A DNA stretch of 19,457 nucleotides from Ardenticatenales bacterium. GTDB taxonomy: Bacteria; Chloroflexota; Anaerolineae; Ardenticatenales; Ardenticatenaceae. Below are positions 13,796 through 19,457 of the stretch, piece by piece; position 1 is the stretch's first letter, and each line of letters opens with the position of its first letter. The stretch spans positions 1-19,457 of the forward strand of contig JACCSL010001064.1 of assembly GCA_013812995.1 (NCBI GenBank). The letters run 5' to 3'. The translations under genes and the position numbers were made by a program. Under the pieces are notes generated by a model. It had not been told where the DNA came from, made no database searches, and saw nothing but the letters and a program-made list of their open reading frames with translations.

Positions 13796-14467
13796 ATGAT
13801 CATCAACGTGCGACTGTTCGCGGGCTACCGTGAAGCGGTGGGGGCAAAGACAGTAACTGTGGAGGTCGCAGAGGGGGCGACGCTCGGCGATGTGTGGGCC
13901 GTGCTGGCTGCCCGGCATGAGCGGCTGCGGCCCTTCTCTGCCAGCGTCGTCGGCTCCGTCAACGCCGAATATGCCCCGCTCGACACCCCGCTCACGGAGG
14001 GGGATGAGGTGGCCTTCCTGCCGCCCGTGGCCGGGGGAGATCACTTCGCCATCACCGAGCAGCCCATCGACGAGGCACAGCTTCGCCAGGCGGTGGAGGA
14101 CCCCGGTGCGGGGGCGGTGCTGACCTTCCTCGGAACCACGCGCAACCAGACGGGACAGCGGCAGGTTGCCTACCTCGAATACGAGGCATACCCCGAACTC
14201 GCGCAGCGCCAGATGGCTGTTATCGCGGAGGAGATTCGCACCCGCTGGCCGGGGGTGCGCGGCGTTGCCATCGTGCATCGTGTGGGTCACCTGGAAATCG
14301 GCGAGGCCAGCATCGGCATTGCTATCTCCACGCCCCATCGCGGGGAAGCGTTCGCTGCCTGCCGCTATGCCATTGACCGTGCCAAGGAGCAGCTTCCTAT
14401 CTGGAAGAAAGAAGCCTGGGAGGGCGGCGAGGAGTGGATCGAGGAGGGGCCGGGGGGCTGGGGCTAA
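13796..14467 (+). CDS. Fused molybdopterin synthase, MoaD-MoaE
   Basis: This 223-residue cytoplasmic protein joins the two subunits of molybdopterin synthase, which converts cyclic pyranopterin monophosphate to molybdopterin in molybdenum cofactor synthesis. Residues 1-81 are a ubiquitin-like MoaD (MIINVRLFAGYREAVGA to FLPPVAGG). Its Gly80-Gly81 is the position that carries the thiocarboxylate in free MoaD. From D82 a complete MoaE follows, with LTFLGTTRNQ, HRVGHLEIGEASI, HRGEAFAACRYAID, and PIWKKEAW with the active-site Lys. An in-frame GTG at 13772 would add eight residues encoded by the repeat arm; ATG 13796, at the start of the MoaD fold, is preferred, although no clear ribosome-binding site precedes it. 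Fusions of this kind are known (MoaX of Mycobacterium tuberculosis). No other cofactor gene lies in the window. Transcription must start within or just before the repeat element. Confidence 0.95.
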   Translation: MIINVRLFAGYREAVGAKTVTVEVAEGATLGDVWAVLAARHERLRPFSASVVGSVNAEYAPLDTPLTEGDEVAFLPPVAGGDHFAITEQPIDEAQLRQAVEDPGAGAVLTFLGTTRNQTGQRQVAYLEYEAYPELAQRQMAVIAEEIRTRWPGVRGVAIVHRVGHLEIGEASIGIAISTPHRGEAFAACRYAIDRAKEQLPIWKKEAWEGGEEWIEEGPGGWG

Positions 14468-14500
14468 CTCATCCGCCCGTATCACACAGGAAACCAATTC

Positions 14501-16051
14501 ATGCTTCAAGGTAAACGGTTACTTCTCTTATGTCTGAGTGCCCTGGCCCTCTTTGGCATGGTAACCCTCGCTGTCGCAACCCGGCGCGGCATAGGTCTCT
14601 CCGCCGACTCGGTGGCATACATCAACGGCGCGCGCCACTTCCTGGATGGATATGGGCTCCGACTCTCGCCGGACCCCGGCCCCGAGAACCTTATGATTAT
14701 CCAGGCACCGCTCTATCCGCTCTTGTTGAGTGCGCTAGCGTTTTCAGGCATAGATATCTTGGTGGTCGCCCGGTGGTTCAATATCCTGCTCTTTGGGCTC
14801 AATATCGTCTTGATTGGCCTTCTCATCTATCGCCACACGCGGGGTATCTACGTGTCCCTGCTGGGCTCCTGGCTCGCCCTTACCTCGGTTACCGTGATAA
14901 GAATGCACGGGGAGGCGGCCACGGAAGCCTTATTCATCTCGCTCACCCTCTCCGGCCTGTTTTTTCTGGCGCTTCACCTGGAGCGCCCTTCAAAACCCTT
15001 CCTGATCGGGGCAGCCATCGCCATTGGCCTGGCGGCCATTACCCGCTATGTCGGGGTCGTTCTCATCGCAACAGCCGTCCTGGGCATCCTGGTCCATCGT
15101 CGGAGCTGGCATCAAAGAGCGAGGGATAGTGCCATTTTTGTTGCCATCAGTTCTTTGCCGCCAGGGATATGGTTTGTGAGGAACTTTCTTCTTGCGGGGA
15201 GTGCCACGGCCCGCGAGATGGGCTACCATCCTATGACGGTCCGCAATGTTCAACAGGCGATTTATACCGTGGGGGGCTGGCTTCTGCCACTCTTTGTACC
15301 GAAAGTGCTTGGAATGATTTTAGGGATTGCTACCCTTTATCTCTTATTTATCACCCTAACCTATGGCCTCCGTAAAAACGCTTTTGTTTCCCTTCGTAAG
15401 ACTCTTTTTGCCCAACCCTTCCCCTCTCTGCTCGCCATCTTTGTTTTGCTCTACATTCCTTTCCTGCTCATCACTCGCTTTTTCGTCGATGCAGAAACCC
15501 TGCTGAATGATCGCATCCTCCTGCCTGCCCAGATGGCGGTGCTGATTGGCGGACTCTCGTCGATTCCCAGTATCTTGCGGCAGACAGAGGGCCGGTATTC
15601 CATCCCCTTTACTGCCATTGCACTCGCGATTGTCTTATCGGTTTCCCATCTCCTGAATGGAGCGGCCTGGGTCATGGAGAGCTACCAGGAGGGGTTAGGC
15701 TTTGCCAGCGCCACCTGGCAGGAGTCTGAAGCTATCGCCCACGTCAAACAACTTCCTAGGGATACACTTATCATCTCGAATGGCGCGGATATCATCTATA
15801 TCCTGACGGGTAAGACCGCCTATTTTTCCCCCCAGGAGATAGAGCCAACCGCCCTCATCGTCAATGAGGCATACGCTGCTGACCTGGAGCGCCTCAAAGC
15901 ACAGGCCGCTGAGCGTCAGGTGGTGGTGGTCTACCTGGACAACGTGGACTGGCGCTGGTATCTCGCTTCCGAGGAGGAGCTACGAGAGGATCTGCCCCTT
16001 CAGCCACTCTTTGAGGCGAAGGATGGAACGATCTATCGAGTCATCCCTTGA
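14501..16051 (+). CDS. GT-C-like membrane glycosyltransferase (PMT/ArnT-related)
   Basis: This 516-residue multipass membrane protein has about ten hydrophobic segments. After the first one, the extracytoplasmic loop contains GIGLSADSVAYINGARHF with D36, the position of the conserved catalytic acidic residue in GT-C enzymes that use lipid-linked sugars. Another loop (IQAPLYPLLLSAL) matches the 'PPLYP' region of this superfamily. A soluble C-terminal stretch (about 410-516) follows the membrane part. Donor and acceptor are unknown; the family glycosylates lipids, cell-wall polymers or proteins outside the membrane. The ATG is well placed after cacacaggaaac. The gene is visibly poorer in GC than its neighbours: 49 of 120 bases (hand count) at 15301-15420, against 82 of 120 at 14101-14220 in moaDE. 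This suggests transfer or relaxed codon use in membrane segments. It converges with the minus-strand operon, with 12 bases between stop codons. Confidence 0.82.
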   Translation: MLQGKRLLLLCLSALALFGMVTLAVATRRGIGLSADSVAYINGARHFLDGYGLRLSPDPGPENLMIIQAPLYPLLLSALAFSGIDILVVARWFNILLFGLNIVLIGLLIYRHTRGIYVSLLGSWLALTSVTVIRMHGEAATEALFISLTLSGLFFLALHLERPSKPFLIGAAIAIGLAAITRYVGVVLIATAVLGILVHRRSWHQRARDSAIFVAISSLPPGIWFVRNFLLAGSATAREMGYHPMTVRNVQQAIYTVGGWLLPLFVPKVLGMILGIATLYLLFITLTYGLRKNAFVSLRKTLFAQPFPSLLAIFVLLYIPFLLITRFFVDAETLLNDRILLPAQMAVLIGGLSSIPSILRQTEGRYSIPFTAIALAIVLSVSHLLNGAAWVMESYQEGLGFASATWQESEAIAHVKQLPRDTLIISNGADIIYILTGKTAYFSPQEIEPTALIVNEAYAADLERLKAQAAERQVVVVYLDNVDWRWYLASEEELREDLPLQPLFEAKDGTIYRVIP

Positions 16052-16063
16052 CCCGATCGGCGG

Positions 16064-16210
16064 TCACATCATAGCTGGGAAGGAGGCGCGCTCGTCGATT
16101 CCCTCCAGGGCTTCCAGCGTGCGGCGGCGCGCCTCCTCCATTGCCCAGAGACCGCGCCCAATCTCGGCCTCGTAGTCCGGTAGGGGAGCGACCTTCATGT
16201 TTCTTCTCAT
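16064..16210 (-). CDS. Truncated DinB-like N-terminus (short ORF)
   Basis: This 48-codon ORF (MRRNMKVAPLPDYEAEIGRG, then LWAMEEARRRTLEALEGIDE) matches the first helix of DinB/DUF664-family proteins, which typically open with 'EIGRALWALEDARRRTLEAL'. Those proteins are about 150-180 residues long and need later His residues to bind metal. Here the chain ends ASFPAMM, so it cannot be a working DinB. The ATG at 16210 overlaps (ATGA) the stop of the restored reading of the upstream membrane gene. A second ATG at 16198 with gagaag upstream would give 44 residues. It is the last gene of the minus-strand operon and stops 12 bases from the converging glycosyltransferase, so its 3' part was probably deleted there. 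Confidence 0.5.
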   Translation of the reverse strand: MRRNMKVAPLPDYEAEIGRGLWAMEEARRRTLEALEGIDERASFPAMM

Positions 16211-16268
16211 GCAGAATTTGCCTTTGTAGTGCGATCTTTGACCAGCAGAATTGCCGAAATGAGTCCAA

Positions 16269-17087
16269 TCAGTCCAAAAACCACCAGTAGGAGGGCTGGA
16301 TGGGTTTTGCCAGAAGCGCGTTCCACCCGCTTGCCAGCGCCAGCCCCAGGCCATACACCGTCGCCATCGCCAGCATCATGTGGGCGAGCGGGGCCGAGCG
16401 CCAGCTTGTCGCTGCGCCCACCGCGATGGCGAACAGCATCACTGCGATGAGCCAACTGGTGAGCAGATCGCCGGGCCAGACCCAGATGAGCGGAGCCGGG
16501 CCGCTGTCCGTGGCGAAGAGCGCTGCGCCCCACAGGGCAGTGATGACCCCTACCGCGACCAACCAGCCCTGAACGAGCGGCGGCGGTGGCAGAAGTTCCT
16601 CGGGGTCATCCGGCAGGATGGCTGGTTGCCGGAGCAGGTAGAAGAGGGTTGCGAGCGACATACCGCCCGCGAGCAGGAAAAACGCGTAGGTGAGAGGCGC
16701 GGCGAAGTCGAAGTCCTTCAAATGGAAGAGCAGAATCACAAGCACGAGCGGGACGAGATAGGTTGCCAGGACGAGCAGTGTCAGGCGGAGGCGGCGCGGA
16801 GTAGGACGCTGCAACGCGAGGAAGGTCAGCGCCACGAAGGACCACCCGGCAGCGGCCAGCATCCGGCTGGCGAGCGGCGGCAGGTCCCAGGAGAAGCTGC
16901 GCGGCTCGTCCATCCACCAGAACGGCGAGCCGAAGAAACCACCCATCAGCGTCAGGATGACCAGCAGCAGCAGCCCTATGCCCAGCGGGTCCAGGCGCTC
17001 CTGATGGGGCGACACCCAGCGCCGATAGCCCCACCAGAGGCCAGCACCTAGCATTGGCAGGGTCAATGCCTGTAGCAGAATATCCAT
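16269..17087 (-). CDS. Multipass membrane protein of unknown function, frameshifted near the C-terminus
   Basis: The open frame encodes 272 residues with about eight membrane segments (LGIGLLLLVILTLMGGFFG, LLVLATYLVPLVLVILLF, LTYAFFLLAGGMSLATLFYL, LVAVGVITALWGAALF and others). It ends in a non-hydrophobic tail, KPIQPSYWWFLD. In another frame of the same strand, HPALLLVVFGLIGLIS continues into AILLVKDRTTKANSA and stops at 16207. A single-base change between about 16290 and 16312 would join them into a protein of about 293 residues whose stop forms an ATGA overlap with the next ORF, so this is probably the original end. The start is supported by taggac (overlapping the mutM stop) 8 bases upstream. 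FSW/PPL and WPGDLL-type motifs resemble the membrane protein at 4169-5038. No enzymatic function is recognised. Confidence 0.75.
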   Translation of the reverse strand: MDILLQALTLPMLGAGLWWGYRRWVSPHQERLDPLGIGLLLLVILTLMGGFFGSPFWWMDEPRSFSWDLPPLASRMLAAAGWSFVALTFLALQRPTPRRLRLTLLVLATYLVPLVLVILLFHLKDFDFAAPLTYAFFLLAGGMSLATLFYLLRQPAILPDDPEELLPPPPLVQGWLVAVGVITALWGAALFATDSGPAPLIWVWPGDLLTSWLIAVMLFAIAVGAATSWRSAPLAHMMLAMATVYGLGLALASGWNALLAKPIQPSYWWFLD

Positions 17088-17095
17088 ATTGAGTC

Positions 17096-17926
17096 CTATT
17101 TTGGCTGGCAGAGGGGGCAGACATGGCTGCTGCGCTGCCCCACGATGATGCGCTCAATGGGGGTGCCGCAGTCGGGGCAGGGATGCCCGGTACGACGGAA
17201 GACGCGCAGGTTTTGCTTGTTGTTGCCGCGCCGCCCCGCGACACTGAGATAGTTGGTGCTTGCCTCCCCCAGCGTGGTCCCCCGATTTTCGATGCCCTCC
17301 ACCAACACATCGCGCATCGCGCCAAAGAGCACCACGAGTTCCTGCTCCGTGAGGGTGTCGGCGCGGCGTTCCGGGTGGATATGGGCGCGGAAGAGCGCCT
17401 CGTCCACGTAGATATTGCCCAGCCCGGCCACGAAACTCTGGTTGAGTAGTAAGGGCTTGATCGTCCCGCGCCGTCCGCGCATCATCGTGCGGAACTGCTC
17501 CAGCGTGAACGCGGGATCGATGGGCTCCGGGCCGAGGTCTCCCACAATCTCATCCGGGTGGGCGACGAGGTAGAAGCGACCAAACTTGCGCGTGTCGCGG
17601 AATCGAAGTTCCTCTCCGTGGTCGAGGGCGAGCAGGAGATGATGATGGGGGTCCGGCTCCCGGCTGGCGAGCTGAAGGTCAATCTGGCCGGTCATGCGCA
17701 GGTGAACGAGTAGCGACTCGCCCGTGGACAAATCGAGGATAATGAATTTGCCCCGGCGGCGCACATCCGCGATGCGCGCGCCACGTAACCGAACCCGCGC
17801 TTCCTCGACCGAGGGGCGGTCGAGAGTGCGGGGCCAGCGAACCGTCAGTTCCTGAATCTCGCGCCCCACCAGCCCGGCGCGATGCAGGTCACGAACCACA
17901 CTTTCGACTTCGGGTAGCTCAGGCAT
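17096..17926 (-). CDS. mutM: Formamidopyrimidine-DNA glycosylase (Fpg/MutM)
   Basis: This 276-residue base-excision-repair enzyme removes 8-oxoguanine and formamidopyrimidines and cleaves the abasic site. The N-terminus MPELPEVE gives the catalytic Pro (exposed after Met removal) and the following Glu. K60 in RRRGKF is the conserved DNA-contacting Lys. HLRMTGQ, DTRKFGR and the helix-two-turn-helix SFVAGLGNIYVDEALF are family signatures. The C-terminal zinc finger uses C250, C253, C270 and C273, with the expected Arg (R265) five residues before C270. Length and start are standard. It lies 5 bases downstream of the coiled-coil gene and 8 bases upstream of the membrane gene, so it is in the middle of an operon. 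The link to those genes is not obvious; conserved co-location, not shared pathway, may explain it. Confidence 0.97.
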   Translation of the reverse strand: MPELPEVESVVRDLHRAGLVGREIQELTVRWPRTLDRPSVEEARVRLRGARIADVRRRGKFIILDLSTGESLLVHLRMTGQIDLQLASREPDPHHHLLLALDHGEELRFRDTRKFGRFYLVAHPDEIVGDLGPEPIDPAFTLEQFRTMMRGRRGTIKPLLLNQSFVAGLGNIYVDEALFRAHIHPERRADTLTEQELVVLFGAMRDVLVEGIENRGTTLGEASTNYLSVAGRRGNNKQNLRVFRRTGHPCPDCGTPIERIIVGQRSSHVCPLCQPK

Positions 17927-17931
17927 AGCGG

Positions 17932-18897
17932 TTACCGGCCCGTGACACGCAGTTCACCGTTGGCAACAGGCTCTGCGTCGTTCTCGGGGTAGAGCGCGAT
18001 GGTATAGAGAGCAGGCGTGATATCCGTGCTCTCCTGCTCGCGCAGTTGAAAGCGCAGTTGCCCCCTGCTGCTGCTTTGCACCTGCCCCAGGAGTGTTGCC
18101 TCGCCCAGCTCGTTGATGAGGGCGATGTCGTAGCGCGTCGAGGGGTCCAGGGCTGCTCCGGTGATGAGCGCCGCCTCGCCCTGGCGGATGCTGCTGGGTG
18201 CAATGGTGAGAGTCGGGCTGGTGGGGTCGGCGGGCACGGCGCTCTCCGGCAGTGGGTTGGCCCGCAGCGAGAGGTCGCGCAGCCCCAGCAGGAAGGCATC
18301 GAACGCCTGCGTGCGCGCCTGGAGGGTGCCAAGGCTGCGCTCCATCGTGCCGACCGTCTCGCCCATTGCCTGGACCTCGGTGCCCATCGAGTCAACCGTC
18401 GCGCCCATCGCGGCGACCTGGGTGCCCATCGCGGCCTCGCGTTGCTCCAGCGCGTCCAGCCTCGGGGCAAGGGCCTCCACCTGCTCGGCGCGTGCTTCCA
18501 GGAGCGATAGGTCGGTACGCAGAGTATCCACCTCGTCTCGGAGGTCGGTCACACGCTGCTCCGCCTCTGTGGCCCGTATCTGCGACGTGCGCACATCCTC
18601 TCGAAATTCGAGAAAGAGAACGACTGCCGCGATGGCGCTCAACAGCAACCCGGCGAGCAGGCCCAGCATCATACCTGTCAGAAAGGAGGGCGGCTCCTTG
18701 GGTTTGCTGCTTCGTTTGGGATAGGGCGGGCGCGGCGTCGCGGCCGATGGTTTGGGCGTCGAAGGGGTTTCCCCAGTGGCAGATGGCAGCACAACAGGCT
18801 CAGAGCTCCCAGGTAGACGACCCGTGGTATTGGGATCGGCGGGTAACCCTGAGTCGTCCATAGCCTCGTCGGGAGCGGGAGTATGCGAGTGGGTCAT
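17932..18897 (-). CDS. Membrane-anchored coiled-coil protein with C-terminal beta domain
   Basis: This 321-residue protein of unknown function has a Pro/Ser/Thr-rich disordered N-terminus (1-70), one membrane helix (72-97, FLTGMMLGLLAGLLLSAIAA), a long coiled coil (about 100-195) and a C-terminal beta-rich domain (about 225-321; LTIAPSSIRQGEAALITGA, TRYDIALINELGEATLLG). The positively charged KRSSKPK before the helix suggests an inside N-terminus with the coiled coil and beta domain outside. Residues about 158-190 are near-perfect heptads of the type V-x-x-M-G. Its ATG overlaps the stop of the upstream TPR gene (ATGA) and mutM starts 5 bases after its stop, so it is cotranscribed and probably coupled to both. 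The TPR neighbour suggests a cell-envelope scaffold or sensor, which is inference only. Confidence 0.85.
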   Translation of the reverse strand: MTHSHTPAPDEAMDDSGLPADPNTTGRLPGSSEPVVLPSATGETPSTPKPSAATPRPPYPKRSSKPKEPPSFLTGMMLGLLAGLLLSAIAAVVLFLEFREDVRTSQIRATEAEQRVTDLRDEVDTLRTDLSLLEARAEQVEALAPRLDALEQREAAMGTQVAAMGATVDSMGTEVQAMGETVGTMERSLGTLQARTQAFDAFLLGLRDLSLRANPLPESAVPADPTSPTLTIAPSSIRQGEAALITGAALDPSTRYDIALINELGEATLLGQVQSSSRGQLRFQLREQESTDITPALYTIALYPENDAEPVANGELRVTGR

Positions 18898-19457
18898 GGC
18901 TGCCCTCCTTCAGGGCCCTGGCAGGAGCGCACGCCCGCCTGGGCTGGTTCGGACGCCGGATTCAGGGCCAGGGCGCGCTCCAGCCAGGGGCGCGCCCGGT
19001 CACACTGCTCCAGGTAGGCATACGAGAGTCCGAGTTCATAGAACACTTCCTCTGAAGAATAACCGAAACTAACCGCTTTTTCCAGCACCTCGATGGCTCC
19101 CTCGAAATTCCGTTGCACATAGTACACAAGGCCGAGCACTGCATAATTGCGCCCGTAGGTCGGATCCTGCTCGATGCCCTTCTCCAGGTGCTCGGTGGCG
19201 GTGGGGTATTCCTGAAGCAGATAGTAGGTGAACCCCAGTTCCGCGTAGCCATCGGGGTTGCGCGGGTCCACCACGGTGGCCTCTTGAAAGTAACCCAGCG
19301 GGCATCATAGTTTTGCCGCACCCGCTCGTTGATGCCCAGACTGATGTAGAGGAAGGAGAGCGGCTTGACCTTGATTGCCTCCTGGTAGGACGCGATGGCC
19401 TCATCGTAGCGCCCGAGGTTCTCATAGACATAGCCCTGATTTCGCCACGCCCAGACC
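18894..19457 (-). CDS. TPR-repeat protein, 5' end outside window, frameshifted near 19300
   Basis: Two frames of the minus strand together encode consecutive TPR units. From the right edge to about 19306 one frame gives GYVYENLGRYDEAIASYQEA and then INERVRQNYDA. From about 19303 to 18894 another frame gives GYFQEATVVDPRNPDGYAEL, YLLQEYPTATEHLEKGIEQD, YVQRNFEGAIEVLEKAVSFG and YLEQCDRARPWLERALALNP. The 34-residue spacing carries across the junction, so one base appears to be missing near 19296-19306. A GTG at 19274 could in principle start the distal part, but it lies inside a TPR helix. TPR proteins are scaffolds for protein assembly. The stop overlaps the start of the next gene (ATGA), making this the upstream member of the visible operon. 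The true N-terminus and any extra domain lie beyond the window. Confidence 0.75.

Noticed and set aside
16049..16066. Short palindrome around the two convergent stop codons (tgacc...ggtca)
   Set aside because: Only five base pairs with no T-run; too weak to call a bidirectional terminator.

Overview
The window looks like chromosomal DNA from a GC-rich bacterium, most likely a member of the Chloroflexota. This rests on gene content: a zinc-ribbon / class III cyclase / AAA ATPase / TPR protein, secreted lamin-tail-domain proteins with Thr/Pro-rich linkers, a fused MoaD-MoaE, and DegS/NarL-type signalling. It is a judgement from family knowledge, not a search result. I see no rRNA, tRNA, CRISPR array or transposase.

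Layout. (1) 2-1500, plus strand: the 3' part of a HisKA_3 sensor kinase overlapping (ATGA) a NarL/FixJ response regulator. (2) 1501-1582: an intergenic inverted-repeat element with a possible promoter at its right edge. (3) 1650-8569, plus strand: one signalling 'head' (two zinc ribbons, class III cyclase, AAA ATPase) that stops where the winged-helix/TPR part of such proteins should begin. Three separate ORFs follow that all begin at that same module boundary: a short, internally deleted tail (3500-4135) and two full-length tails (5054-6793, 6797-8569). An integral membrane protein gene (4169-5038) sits among them. (4) 8570-9147: no intact gene, but two gene fragments in plus orientation: a class II aminoacyl-tRNA synthetase OB-fold piece, and a piece of a PHP domain that resembles the interior of the next gene. 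(5) 9148-13626: a secreted 1492-residue protein with five lamin-tail domains, a PHP phosphoesterase domain and an OB-like domain, ending in LPNTGK. It is followed by a rho-independent terminator inside a second inverted-repeat element (13628-13785). (6) 13796-14467: a MoaD-MoaE fusion. (7) 14501-16051: a GT-C-like membrane glycosyltransferase of visibly lower GC. (8) 16064-19457, minus strand: a tight operon reading leftwards, made of a TPR protein (5' end outside the window, frameshifted), a membrane-anchored coiled-coil protein, MutM/Fpg, a multipass membrane protein (frameshifted near its 3' end) and a truncated DinB-like ORF.

The most interesting region is the cyclase head with separately encoded winged-helix/TPR tails. 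It could be a split, multi-subunit or exchangeable sensor system, or a decaying tandem array of once full-length genes. Three places in the window (about 3490, 16300 and 19300) look like single-base frame breaks in otherwise conserved proteins. Real gene decay and consensus sequence error must therefore be told apart before the unusual architecture is taken at face value.
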